Source: Actinomycetes bacterium (lineage in GTDB: Bacteria; Actinomycetota; Acidimicrobiia; Acidimicrobiales; RAAP-2). From it: a DNA stretch of 64,000 nucleotides. The DNA is taken from the NCBI GenBank assembly GCA_021791845.1, contig JAJYVT010000005.1:16219-80218 (forward strand), read 5' to 3'. Each line of letters opens with the position of its first letter. The first letter of the stretch is position 1. Under the pieces are notes generated by a model, which saw nothing but the letters and a program-made list of their open reading frames with translations, was not told the origin of the DNA and searched no databases. Shown piece after piece: positions 7,848-16,739 of the stretch. Both the position numbers and the translations under genes were made by a program.

Positions 7848-8846
7848 ATGACCGCGATCCCGAGCGCACCCGCTCACGCCGCCGCCGCGTCGGCGTCGCG
7901 CGCGCTGGATGCGGCCGCCGGGCGCGGGTCGACGGCCGCGGGCGCACCGGCCGACGCTCCCGCGACGATCTACGCGCAGGCGGCCGACGAGAACTTCCCC
8001 GTGGCGTCGTGGGTCCTTCCCCGCGCCGTGCGCGCCGACCTGATGGCCGTCTACGGCTTCGCCCGCCTGACCGACGACATCGGCGACGAGTCGCCGGGCG
8101 ACCGCGCCGCGACGCTCGACTGGTTGGAGGGCGAGCTCGAGCGGGCGGGACGCGGCGCCGCCACCCACCCCGTCCTGCGCCGGCTGTCCACGACGATCGC
8201 CGCCCGCGGCCTGTCACTCGAGCCGTTCCGCGACCTCATCGAGGCCAACCGCCAGGACCAGCGGGTCAGCCGGTACGAGACGTTCGAGGACCTCGTCGGC
8301 TACTGCCGGCTCTCGGCCAATCCCGTCGGGCGGATCGTCCTCGCCGTCCTCGGTCGGTCGACGCCCGAGCGGGTCTCGCTCTCCGACGACGTGTGCACCG
8401 GCCTCCAGGTGGTCGAGCACCTCCAGGACGTCGGGGAGGACGCCGGACAAGGCCGCATCTACCTCCCGCTCGCCGACCTGCGCGCCGAGGGCTGCGACGA
8501 GACAGCCCTCCGGGCGCCCGGCGCCTCGCCCGCCTTGCGCCGCGTGATCGCCACCGAGGCGGCGAGGGCCCGCCGGCTGCTGCGGTCGGGGGCGCCCCTG
8601 GCCGCCACCCTGCCGTGGCGCGAGCGGGTGGCCGTCGCCGCCTTCGCCGCCGGCGGCCTGGCCGCCCTCGACGCCGTGGAGGCGGCGAACTTCGACGTGC
8701 TGGCCCACCGGTGCCGGCCCCGGCCCGCCAACGTGCTGGCCCGCCTCGCGCTCCTCCTCGCCACGCCCACGTCGGCGCCACGCACGCCCACGTCGGCGCC
8801 ACGCACGCTCGGGCGCTCGAGCACCCCGGGGGGAGGCAGCCGGTGA
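7848..8846 (+). CDS. hpnC: Hydroxysqualene synthase HpnC
   Basis: A 332-residue all-alpha trans-prenyltransferase of the squalene/phytoene synthase family. With HpnD and HpnE it forms the bacterial three-enzyme route from farnesyl diphosphate to squalene; HpnC converts presqualene diphosphate to hydroxysqualene. The first Asp-rich motif is LTDDIGDE and the second is HLQDVGEDAGQGRIYLP; ENFPVASWVLPRAVRADLMAVYGFAR is the typical HpnC opening. An Ala-rich segment of about 40 residues precedes it. The ATG at 7848 has only a weak GGAACG upstream. The C-terminus carries an 18-bp tandem duplication encoding TPTSAPR twice. First gene of the operon; its stop overlaps hpnD (GTGA). Confidence 0.9.
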   Translation: MTAIPSAPAHAAAASASRALDAAAGRGSTAAGAPADAPATIYAQAADENFPVASWVLPRAVRADLMAVYGFARLTDDIGDESPGDRAATLDWLEGELERAGRGAATHPVLRRLSTTIAARGLSLEPFRDLIEANRQDQRVSRYETFEDLVGYCRLSANPVGRIVLAVLGRSTPERVSLSDDVCTGLQVVEHLQDVGEDAGQGRIYLPLADLRAEGCDETALRAPGASPALRRVIATEAARARRLLRSGAPLAATLPWRERVAVAAFAAGGLAALDAVEAANFDVLAHRCRPRPANVLARLALLLATPTSAPRTPTSAPRTLGRSSTPGGGSR

Positions 8847-9727
8847 CGGGGGCGCCGACACTCGAGCGCGCCTACCGCGAGTGCGAGGCCATCACCGGGC
8901 GCGAGGCGAAGAACTTCGCCTACGGCATCCGGCTCCTCCGAGGGCCCGAGCGGCGCGCCCTGTCGGCCGTGTACGCCCTGGCCCGGCGGATCGACGACAT
9001 CGGCGACGGCCCGGACGCGCCGGCGGCGAAGGCCGACGCCCTGCGGGCGGTGAAGAAGGACCTGGCGTCGCTCGAGGACCCGCCGCCCGACGACCTGGTG
9101 CTGGTGGCGATCGCCGACGCGCGGACGCGCTTCGGGCTCCCCATGGACGCCTTCGTCGACCTGGTGGACGGGTGCGAGATGGACGTCGCCGGCACCACGT
9201 ACGAGACGATCGAGGACCTCGTCGTCTACTGCCGGCGCGTCGCCGGGTCCATCGGCCGGCTCTCGCTCGCCGTGTTCGGGGCCGCAGACCGCCCGGGCGC
9301 CGTCGGCCTCGCCGACGACCTCGGCGTCGCCCTGCAGCTCACCAACATCCTGCGCGACGTGCGCGAGGACGCCGAGCGCGGCCGGGTCTACCTGCCGGCC
9401 GCCGACGCGGCCTCCGTCGGCTGCCCCGCCGACCTGTCCGATGCCGCAGCCCTGGCCCGCCTGGTCGCGGTCGAGTGCGACCGGGCCGAGCGCTGGTTCG
9501 ACCGTGGGCTGCAGCTGCTGCCCATGCTCGACCATCGCAGCCGGGCCTGCGTGGGTGCCATGGCCGGGATCTACCACCGGCTGCTGGTGCGCATCAGCCG
9601 GGACCCGATGGCGGTGACGCGCCAGCGGGTGTCGGTCCCCACCCCCGAGAAGCTCTGGGTCGCCGTCTCCGCCTTGGCCGGCCTCGGCCGACCCGGTGGC
9701 GGCGCCACGGCGGCGGTCCCACGGTGA
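8843..9727 (+). CDS. hpnD: Presqualene diphosphate synthase HpnD
   Basis: A 294-residue squalene/phytoene synthase-family enzyme that condenses two farnesyl diphosphates to presqualene diphosphate. Both Asp-rich motifs are present: ARRIDDIGDG near residue 53 and LTNILRDVREDAERGRVYLP. The opening REAKNFAYGIRLLRGPERRALSAVYALAR and the MDVAGTTYETIEDLVVYCRRVAGSIG segment are typical. The GTG at 8843 has GGGAGG 7 nt upstream and overlaps hpnC by 4 nt; the stop overlaps hpnE (GTGA). It is distinguished from hpnC by its stronger resemblance to phytoene synthases. Confidence 0.92.
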   Translation: MTGAPTLERAYRECEAITGREAKNFAYGIRLLRGPERRALSAVYALARRIDDIGDGPDAPAAKADALRAVKKDLASLEDPPPDDLVLVAIADARTRFGLPMDAFVDLVDGCEMDVAGTTYETIEDLVVYCRRVAGSIGRLSLAVFGAADRPGAVGLADDLGVALQLTNILRDVREDAERGRVYLPAADAASVGCPADLSDAAALARLVAVECDRAERWFDRGLQLLPMLDHRSRACVGAMAGIYHRLLVRISRDPMAVTRQRVSVPTPEKLWVAVSALAGLGRPGGGATAAVPR

Positions 9728-11103
9728 GCGGCCGCCCGCACCTGGTGGTGGTCGGCGGCGGCCTCGCCGGCATGGCCGCGGCCCTCGAGGCCGCCGACGC
9801 CGGCGCCGCGGTGGTGCTGCTCGAGCGGCGGGCGCACCTCGGCGGCCTCACGTGGTCCTTCGAGCGCAAGGGGCGCTCGTTCGACAACGGCCAGCACGTC
9901 TTCCTGCGGTGCTGCACCGCCTACCGCGCCTTCCTCGACCGCATCGGCGCGGCGGACCAGGTCCACCTCCAGGACCGCCTCGACGTGCCCGTGGTCGCGC
10001 CGGGAGGCCGGACGTCCCACATCGCGAGGACGGCGCTGCGGCTCCCCTCCCCGCTCCACCTGGGGCCGTCGCTCCTCGCCTACGGCCACCTGGACGTGGC
10101 GGCCCGGCTCCGGCTCGGCCGGGCGGTGCGGGCCCTCATGGCTCTCACACTGGACGACCCCGCGCTGGACGGCGAGTCGTTCGGCGCCTGGCTCGCCCGT
10201 CACGGCCAGCGGCAGGCGGCCGTCGAGCGGCTGTGGGACCTGGTGGTGCTCCCGACGGTGAACGTGCCGGCCCGTGACGCCTCCCTCGCGCTGGCGGCCA
10301 AGGTCTTCCGCACCGGCCTCCTCGACGCCGTGGACGGCGCCGACATCGGCTGGGCCACCGTGCCGCTCGGCGTGCTGCACGGGGACAACGGGGCTCGTGC
10401 GCTGGCTGCAGCGGGCGTGGACGTCTACCTCAGCGACGCGGTGACGGCGGTGGCGGCGGAGCGCGGCGGCGTGCACGTGCAGACGGCCGGGCGCCGCCTC
10501 ACCGCCGACGCGACCGTCGTGGCCCTGCCCCACGAGGCGGTGGGGCCGGTGGTCCCGCCGGGGACGGTGGGCGACCTCTCGGGCCTCGGCCACTCCCCGA
10601 TCGTCAACGTGCACCTCGTCCTCGACCGCCGGGTGACGGACCTGCCGCTCCTGGCGGCCGTCGGGTCGCCGGTCCAGTTCGTGTTCGACCACACCGGAGC
10701 GTCGGGTATCACCGGCCGTGCGGGTACAGGTGGGGTGCAGTGCCTCGTCATCTCCCTCTCCGCCGCCACCGACACCATCGGCGCCCGACCCGAGGAGCTG
10801 GTCCGCCGCTTCCACGCCGCGCTCGGCGACCTCCTGCCCCACGCCCGCCGGGCCAACCTCGTGGACGGGGTCGTCTCGCGGGAGCACACCGCCACGTTCC
10901 GGGGGACCCCGGGCACCGCCGCCCTGCGACCGGGCCCCGCGACCCCCGTGCCCGGCGTCTTCCTCGCCGGCGCATGGTGCGCCACCGGCTGGCCCGCCAC
11001 CATGGAGGGCGCGGTCCGGTCGGGCACGGCTGCCGCACGCGCCGCCCTGGCCCACGCCGGCTCGGCGCACCCGCCACGACCCCTCGAGGAGGCTTCGGCG
11101 TGA
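9724..11103 (+). CDS. hpnE: Hydroxysqualene dehydroxylase HpnE (FAD-dependent)
   Basis: A 459-residue flavoprotein amine-oxidase-fold enzyme that reduces hydroxysqualene to squalene, completing the HpnCDE route. The dinucleotide-binding loop is VVVGGGLAGMAAALEAADAG (Gly-rich turn at residues 11-16), followed by LLERRAHLGGLTWSF. FDNGQHVFLRCCTAYRAFLDRIGA is the family motif. The C-terminal FAD motif is VFLAGAWCATGWPATMEGAVRSGTAAA. The GTG at 9724 overlaps the hpnD stop, and its own stop overlaps the prenyl synthase start (GTGA at 11100). Confidence 0.93.
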   Translation: MSGRPHLVVVGGGLAGMAAALEAADAGAAVVLLERRAHLGGLTWSFERKGRSFDNGQHVFLRCCTAYRAFLDRIGAADQVHLQDRLDVPVVAPGGRTSHIARTALRLPSPLHLGPSLLAYGHLDVAARLRLGRAVRALMALTLDDPALDGESFGAWLARHGQRQAAVERLWDLVVLPTVNVPARDASLALAAKVFRTGLLDAVDGADIGWATVPLGVLHGDNGARALAAAGVDVYLSDAVTAVAAERGGVHVQTAGRRLTADATVVALPHEAVGPVVPPGTVGDLSGLGHSPIVNVHLVLDRRVTDLPLLAAVGSPVQFVFDHTGASGITGRAGTGGVQCLVISLSAATDTIGARPEELVRRFHAALGDLLPHARRANLVDGVVSREHTATFRGTPGTAALRPGPATPVPGVFLAGAWCATGWPATMEGAVRSGTAAARAALAHAGSAHPPRPLEEASA

Positions 11104-12116
11104 CCACGTCCCTCGTCCCCCCGAACGCCGGCGGGCCGCCCCCTGCCGAGGCGCCTCCGGCGCTGGCCCGGGCCTCCGCGCTCCTCGCCCCGGCGATGGA
11201 GACTGCCGTGGAGCGGCTCGACCCGTCCCTGCGCGACCCCGCCCGCCACCACCTGGCCGGCGGAGGCAAGCACGTGCGGGCCGGGCTCGTGCTGCTGGCG
11301 TCGGCCGCCGTCGGCGGGTCCGACGACGGCGCGCTGGCCGGCGCCGTGGCGGTGGAGCTGGTGCACAACTACTCGCTCCTCCACGACGACATCATCGACG
11401 GGGACCGCGAGCGCCGGCACCGCCCGACCGTCTGGGCCCGCTACGGCGTGGGGGTGGCCATCGTGCTGGGCGATGCCCTCGCCGCCCTGGCGATGCAGCT
11501 GCTGCTCGACGAGGGCGCCCCGCGCCACGTGCGGGCCGCGCAGCTGCTGGCGGACGCCAACCAGCAGATGATCGGGGGCCAGTCGGCCGACATGGTCTTC
11601 GAGGGACGGGCGACCGTCGGGGTCGAGGAGTGCCTGGCGATGGAGCGGGGCAAGACCGGCGCGCTGCTCTCCGCCGCCTGCGCCATGGGCGCCGCCCTGG
11701 GCGGGGGGACCGAGGAGCAGGTGGGGCGGCTCGCCGCCTACGGCGAGGACCTCGGCATCGCCTTCCAGGCCGTGGACGACCTGCTCGGCATCTGGGGCCA
11801 GCCCACTCGCACGGGCAAGCCCGTGGGCGCCGACCTGCTCGCCCGGAAGAAGACGCTGCCCGTGTCGGTGGCCATGGCGACGGGCGGGGAAGGCGCCGCC
11901 GAGCTCGAGGCGATCCTCGGTGCCGAGCTGACCGAGACCCAGGTGGCGCGGGCCACCCACCTGGTGGAGGCCACCGGGGCGCGGGAGGCCGTGACCGCCA
12001 TCGCCGACGACCACCTGCAGGCGGCGCTCGCCGCGCTGGACGACGCCGATCTCGAACGCGGCCCGAAGGAGGAGCTCATGGCGGTCGCCCGCTACGTCAC
12101 GGCGAGGGACCGATGA
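11100..12116 (+). CDS. Trans-prenyl diphosphate synthase of the hopanoid operon
   Basis: A 338-residue polyprenyl synthetase that should supply the C15 (or C20) diphosphate for squalene synthesis. The first Asp-rich motif is HDDIIDGDRERRHRPT, without the two-residue insertion of bacterial type II FPP synthases. The residue five positions before it is Tyr (NYSLLHDD), as in archaeal-type short-chain synthases. The second motif is FQAVDDLLGIWG and the GGGKHVRAGLVLL basic motif is present. Chain length (FPP or GGPP) cannot be fixed from sequence; the operon context favours FPP. Its stop overlaps shc (ATGA). Confidence 0.88.
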   Translation: MTTSLVPPNAGGPPPAEAPPALARASALLAPAMETAVERLDPSLRDPARHHLAGGGKHVRAGLVLLASAAVGGSDDGALAGAVAVELVHNYSLLHDDIIDGDRERRHRPTVWARYGVGVAIVLGDALAALAMQLLLDEGAPRHVRAAQLLADANQQMIGGQSADMVFEGRATVGVEECLAMERGKTGALLSAACAMGAALGGGTEEQVGRLAAYGEDLGIAFQAVDDLLGIWGQPTRTGKPVGADLLARKKTLPVSVAMATGGEGAAELEAILGAELTETQVARATHLVEATGAREAVTAIADDHLQAALAALDDADLERGPKEELMAVARYVTARDR

Positions 12117-14122
12117 CGACCATCGGATCGGACCGGGACCGGCTGGAAGCCGACGCGCCGGCGCCGCGGGCGTCACGAGGCGCGCCGCCGCTCGGGACGC
12201 CGGAGGCGAGGCCCGACGGCACGGGGCCGGAGGCGGCCACCGAGGCCGAGGTGGCCCTGCAACGGGCGACCGACGCGCTCCTCGCCTGCCAGACGCCCGG
12301 CGGCTGGTGGCGCGGCGAGCTCGAGACGAACGTCACGATGGACGCCGAGGACCTCTTCCTCCGCCAGTTCCTCGGCGTTCGGACCGAGGAGGAGACCGCG
12401 GCCTCGGCCGTGTGGATCCGCGCCAACCAGCGCGAGGACGGCACCTGGGCCAACTTCTACGGTGGCCCCGGGAACCTGTCGACGACGCTCGAGGCCTACG
12501 TCGCGCTCCGTCTGGCCGGCGACGCCCCAGACGAGCCCCACATGCAGCGGGCGGCCGCCTTCGTGCGCGAGCACGGCGGCCTGGAGCGGGCGCGGGTCTT
12601 CACCAAGATGTGGATGGCGCTCTTCGGGAAGTGGTCCTGGGACGACCTCCCGGTCCTGCCGCCCGAGCTCGTCCTCCTGCCGCCCTGGGTGCCGCTCAAC
12701 ATCTACGACTTCGGCTGCTGGGCCCGCCAGACGGTCGTCGCCCTCACCGTGGTCGGCACCTACCGCCCGGTGCGCGATCTCGGCGTCGACATCGACGAGC
12801 TGCGCACCGGGCTGCCGCCGCTGCCCCCGCACCCGCTGGGGACGTGGGCGGGGATCCTCGAGCGCGCCGACAAGGTGGCCCGCCGCTACGCCCGCCGGCC
12901 GGTCGGCTTCCTCCGGTCGTTGGCCCTGCGGGAGGCGGAGCGCTGGATCGTCGAGCGCCAGGAGTCGGACGGTTCCTGGGGCGGCATCCAGCCGCCCTGG
13001 GTGTACTCGATGATCGCCCTGCACCTGCGGGGCTACGCCTTCACACACCCGGTGCTGCAGGTGGGCATGGCCGGCCTGGAGGGCTTCACCATCCGCGACG
13101 AGAAGGGCCGGCGTCTCGAGGCGTGCCAGTCCCCGGTGTGGGACACGGTGCTCGCCCTGGTGGCCCTGCGCGACGCCGGCGTCGCCGACGACGACCCGGC
13201 CGTCGGACGGGCGGCGTGGTGGGTCGTGGACGAGGAGATCTCCATCCCCGGCGACTGGGCCGTCCGCCGGCCCCACCTCGCTCCCGGCGGCTGGGCCTTC
13301 GAGTTCGGCAACGACCACTACCCCGACGTGGACGACACCGCCGAGGTCGTGCTGGCCCTCCTTCGCTGCGCTGCAGACGATCGGGGATCGATCGACCGGG
13401 GCGTGGACTGGGTGCTCGGCATGCAGTGCAGCGACGGCGGGTGGGGCGCCTTCGACGTGGACAACACCCGGACGCTCTGCCGGGAGCTGCCGTTCTGCGA
13501 CTTCGGCGAGCTGATCGACCCGCCCAGCGCCGACGTGACCGCGCATGTGGTCGAGATGCTGGCCGCCTACCTGGCCACAGCCCGCCGCGCCGCCGGTGCC
13601 CGGCGGGAGGCGGCCCGGCGGGCGATGGAGCGCGGCGTGGCCTGGCTCCTGGCGGCCCAGGAGGACGACGGCTCCTGGTTCGGCCGTTGGGGCGCCAACT
13701 ACGTCTACGGCACCGGCGCCGCAGTCCCCGCCCTGGTGGCTGCGGGCGTGACGCCCGGCCATCCCGCCGTCCGCCGGGCGGTGGAGTGGCTCGAGTCGCA
13801 CCAGCAGCCCGACGGCGGGTGGGGCGAGGACCTGCGCTCCTACGACGACCGGGCGTGGGCCGGCAGGGGGGCGTCCACCGCCTCGCAGACCGCCTGGGCG
13901 CTCCTGGCGCTCCTCGCTGCCGGCGCCGACGAGCGCGAGTCCACCGCCCGGGGCGTCGCCTACCTGTGCGCCACGCAGCAGCCGGACGGCACCTGGGACG
14001 AGCCGTGGTTCACCGGGACCGGGTTCCCGGGCGACTTCTACATCAACTACCACCTCTACCGGCAGGTGTTCCCGGTCACCGCGCTCGGCCGGTACGTGCA
14101 CGGAGGGGGGCCCCGTGGCTGA
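12113..14122 (+). CDS. shc: Squalene-hopene cyclase
   Basis: A 669-residue class II triterpene cyclase that converts squalene to hopene/hopanol at the membrane surface. The catalytic acid motif is DVDDTAE at residues 405-411. Several QW repeats are visible: QREDGTWANFYGG, QESDGSWGGIQ, QCSDGGWGAF, QEDDGSWFGRWG, QQPDGGWGEDL and QQPDGTWDEPW. VYGTGAAVPAL and the C-terminal GTGFPGDFYINYHLYRQVFPVTALGRY are family hallmarks. The first 45 residues are a variable polar extension. The ATG at 12113 overlaps the prenyl synthase stop. The product feeds HpnH. Confidence 0.97.
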   Translation: MTTIGSDRDRLEADAPAPRASRGAPPLGTPEARPDGTGPEAATEAEVALQRATDALLACQTPGGWWRGELETNVTMDAEDLFLRQFLGVRTEEETAASAVWIRANQREDGTWANFYGGPGNLSTTLEAYVALRLAGDAPDEPHMQRAAAFVREHGGLERARVFTKMWMALFGKWSWDDLPVLPPELVLLPPWVPLNIYDFGCWARQTVVALTVVGTYRPVRDLGVDIDELRTGLPPLPPHPLGTWAGILERADKVARRYARRPVGFLRSLALREAERWIVERQESDGSWGGIQPPWVYSMIALHLRGYAFTHPVLQVGMAGLEGFTIRDEKGRRLEACQSPVWDTVLALVALRDAGVADDDPAVGRAAWWVVDEEISIPGDWAVRRPHLAPGGWAFEFGNDHYPDVDDTAEVVLALLRCAADDRGSIDRGVDWVLGMQCSDGGWGAFDVDNTRTLCRELPFCDFGELIDPPSADVTAHVVEMLAAYLATARRAAGARREAARRAMERGVAWLLAAQEDDGSWFGRWGANYVYGTGAAVPALVAAGVTPGHPAVRRAVEWLESHQQPDGGWGEDLRSYDDRAWAGRGASTASQTAWALLALLAAGADERESTARGVAYLCATQQPDGTWDEPWFTGTGFPGDFYINYHLYRQVFPVTALGRYVHGGGPRG

Positions 14123-15728
14123 GCTGCTCGTGCTGGTGCCCGACCCGGCGCGGGCCGCCGTCGTCGGACCTGGCGCCGTCGTCACCGGAACCGGGGCCGC
14201 AGCGGTCGGCAGGGCCGTCGCCGCGCTCCGGCCCTCGGTGGCGCCGGGCACGCCGGTGGCCGTCGCCGGACCGGCCGAACGGCTCGACCGGGCGCTCCAG
14301 CCGGGCCAGCTGGTGGTGGCCAACGAGGTGTGGGCCGTCCGCTCCGACGACGACGTGCCCGTGGTCGAACAGGTCCGCCGGCTGCCGTCGGCCACCCTCC
14401 TGGCCGCCGAGCTCCGGCGGGACGGGCACCGGGTGGCGGTCGGCCCGGTCGCCACCGTCGGCCCGGTTGCGACCTCCGGCTCGGTTGCCGGGGACCCGCC
14501 ATCCGCCGGCGGCGGCTTTGCGGCTGCCGACCCCGACGCCCGCTTCGACGGCGGGGGGGAGCCCGACGTCGCCGGCACGAGCCCTGCCCTCCTGGCGGCG
14601 CTGGCCGCCCGGGGCGCGGTCGCCGTGGACCGGGACTCGGCCTGGGCCGCCGCCCTGGCCGGCGACGACCGCCCGCTCGCCGTCGTGCGCTCGATCGAGG
14701 GGGCGGCGGCAACCTGGAGCCGCCGTGACGGCGCCACCGCCGCCGAGACGGCGATGGGCGGCATCCGCGGGGCGCTCGACCGGTGGGCCCGGGCCTGCCG
14801 GGCCCGCCAGGTCGTGCTCGCCGCCCCCCGGTCCTTCTGCGCCGGGGTGGAGCGGGCCATCGAGATCGTCGAGCGGGCCCTCGAGCGCTTTGGCGCCCCG
14901 GTGTACGTCCGGCGACAGATCGTGCACAACGCCCATGTCGTGGGACGCCTGGCGGCCATGGGGGCGGTGTTCGTCGAAGAGCTGGACGAGGTGCCCGACG
15001 GCGCGACCGTCGTGCTGGCCGCGCACGGCGTCGCGCCGGAGGTCAAGGCCGAAGCGGCGGGCCGGGCCGGGTTCACGGTGATCGACGCCACCTGCCCCCT
15101 CGTGGCCAAGGTGCACCACGAGGCCAAGCGGTACGCGGCGCGTGGCTACGACATCGTCCTCATCGGCCATGCCGACCACGAGGAGATCGTCGGCACCCTG
15201 GGCGAGGCGCCGGACCGCACCCACCTGGTGGCGTCGCCGGCCGAGGTGGACGGGCTCTCCCTCGACGGCGACGCGCCGATCGCCTACCTGACGCAGACCA
15301 CCCTGGCCACCGACGAGACGGCCGAGGTGATCGGCGCGCTGCGCCGCCGGTTCCCCGAGATCGTGGGGCCGAACGCCGATGACATCTGTTACGCAACCCA
15401 AAACCGTCAGGACGCCGTGCGCGCCATCGCGCGCGCGTGCGACCTGATCCTCGTCGTAGGATCGGCCAACTCGTCGAACACCGCCCGGTTGGTGGAGGTG
15501 GCGCGGCGGGAGGGCTGCCGAGCGGAGCTGGTGGAGGACGCCGGCCAGCTTCGCCTCTCGTGGCTCGTCGGTGCACGCACCGTCGGGCTCACCGCAGGCG
15601 CGTCCGCCCCCGAGTCGCTCGTCGCCGAGGTGGTCCAGGCGCTGTCCAGCCTCGGACCGGTCGAGGTCGCCGAGCACAGGACCACCACAGAAACCGTCCG
15701 ATTCGCTCTCCCCCTACAGGTGCGCTGA
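14115..15728 (+). CDS. ispH: IspH (HMBPP reductase) fused to an N-terminal nucleosidase-like domain
   Basis: A 537-residue two-domain protein. Residues about 228-537 are a complete 4Fe-4S HMBPP reductase that makes IPP and DMAPP. It has cluster cysteines C242 (SFCAGVERAIE), C327 (DATCPLVAKVHHEA) and C425 (DDICYATQNRQ), plus HNAHVVG, AAHGVAPEV, LTQTTLATD and GSANSSN. Residues 1-225 resemble the nucleoside phosphorylase fold of HpnG: GTGAAAVGRAVAAL, LDRALQPGQLVVANEV, AVAVDRDSAWAAA and LAVVRSIEGAA. The usual active-site VDMES and SD(x)A elements read VDRDS and SIEG, so it may be inactive. A Gly/Ala-rich linker (about 110-150) interrupts it. The GTG start follows GGAGGGGGG and overlaps shc by 8 nt. 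Confidence 0.88.
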   Translation: MAELLVLVPDPARAAVVGPGAVVTGTGAAAVGRAVAALRPSVAPGTPVAVAGPAERLDRALQPGQLVVANEVWAVRSDDDVPVVEQVRRLPSATLLAAELRRDGHRVAVGPVATVGPVATSGSVAGDPPSAGGGFAAADPDARFDGGGEPDVAGTSPALLAALAARGAVAVDRDSAWAAALAGDDRPLAVVRSIEGAAATWSRRDGATAAETAMGGIRGALDRWARACRARQVVLAAPRSFCAGVERAIEIVERALERFGAPVYVRRQIVHNAHVVGRLAAMGAVFVEELDEVPDGATVVLAAHGVAPEVKAEAAGRAGFTVIDATCPLVAKVHHEAKRYAARGYDIVLIGHADHEEIVGTLGEAPDRTHLVASPAEVDGLSLDGDAPIAYLTQTTLATDETAEVIGALRRRFPEIVGPNADDICYATQNRQDAVRAIARACDLILVVGSANSSNTARLVEVARREGCRAELVEDAGQLRLSWLVGARTVGLTAGASAPESLVAEVVQALSSLGPVEVAEHRTTTETVRFALPLQVR

Positions 15729-16732
15729 TGCCCATTCCCTTGAAGCAGAACGTCCGGATCGGAGCTCACCTGCTCCGCCAGCGGTTGAAGGGCCGCAAGT
15801 TCTACCCGTTCATCGTCGAGATCGAGCCGCTCTTCGCCTGCAACCTCTCCTGCCCGGGGTGCGGCAAGATCCAGCACCCCACCGAGATCCTCCGCAAGCG
15901 GCTGTCGGTCGAGGACGTGGTCAACGCCGTGGAGGAGAGCGACACGCCGATGGTGTCGATCGCCGGCGGCGAGCCGCTCCTCCACCCCGACATCGTCCGC
16001 ATCGTGGAGGAGCTGGTGAAGCGCAAGGTGTACGTCTACCTGTGCACCAACGCCGTGCTCCTCAAGCGGCGCCTCGACCGGTTCGCGCCGAGCCACTACT
16101 TCTCCTTCGTCGTCCACATGGACGGGCTGAAGGAGCGCCACGACGCCGCCGTCGACCGTGAGGGCGTCTTCGACACGGCGGTGGAGGCCATCCGCGAGGC
16201 GAAGGCGCGCGGCTTCCGGGTCACCACCAACTCCACCTTCTTCAACACCGACTCCCCGAAGACGGTGCGCGACCTGCTCGACTTCCTGAACGACGAGCTC
16301 CAGGTGGACGCCATGATGATCTCTCCGGCGTACGCCTACGAGAAGGCGCCGGACCAGGAGCACTTCCTCGGCGTGGAGCAGACCCGCACGTTGTTCCGCG
16401 AGGCGTTCGCCGGGAAGCGGAAGAAGTGGCGGCTCAACCACTCCCCCCTCTTCTTGGACTTCCTCGAGGGCAAGGCCGAGTTCGGGTGCACCGCCTGGGG
16501 CATCCCGAGCTATTCGGTGCTCGGCTGGCAGCGGCCCTGCTACCTCATGGCGGACGGCTACGTGTCCTCCTACAAGGAGCTCGTGGAGACCACCGATTGG
16601 TCGAAGTACGGCCGGGGCAAGGATCCACGGTGCGCCAACTGCATGGCCCACTGCGGCTACGAGCCCTCGGCGGTCATCGCCTCCATGGGGTCCCTGCGGG
16701 AGTCGCTCCGCGCGCTCGTGAGCACCCACTGA
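15728..16732 (+). CDS. hpnH: Adenosyl-hopene transferase HpnH (radical SAM)
   Basis: A 334-residue radical SAM enzyme that joins the 5'-deoxyadenosyl radical to hopene to give adenosylhopane, the first step of C35 bacteriohopanepolyol side-chain synthesis. The cluster motif is CNLSCPGC (C38, C42, C45). Other family features are SIAGGEPLLHPDI, YLCTNAVLLKRRLDRFAPS, VHMDGLKERHD and a C-terminal cysteine set (RPCYLMADGYVSSYKEL, DPRCANCMAHCGYEP). The ATG shares its A with the ispH stop (TGATG). The usual next enzyme, HpnG, is not a separate gene here. Confidence 0.96.
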   Translation: MPIPLKQNVRIGAHLLRQRLKGRKFYPFIVEIEPLFACNLSCPGCGKIQHPTEILRKRLSVEDVVNAVEESDTPMVSIAGGEPLLHPDIVRIVEELVKRKVYVYLCTNAVLLKRRLDRFAPSHYFSFVVHMDGLKERHDAAVDREGVFDTAVEAIREAKARGFRVTTNSTFFNTDSPKTVRDLLDFLNDELQVDAMMISPAYAYEKAPDQEHFLGVEQTRTLFREAFAGKRKKWRLNHSPLFLDFLEGKAEFGCTAWGIPSYSVLGWQRPCYLMADGYVSSYKELVETTDWSKYGRGKDPRCANCMAHCGYEPSAVIASMGSLRESLRALVSTH

Positions 16733-16739
16733 GGCCGGC

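Noticed and set aside
12173..15127. A very long minus-strand open frame opposite shc and ispH
   Set aside because: It is a GC-driven shadow; the plus strand has full squalene-hopene cyclase and IspH motifs there.
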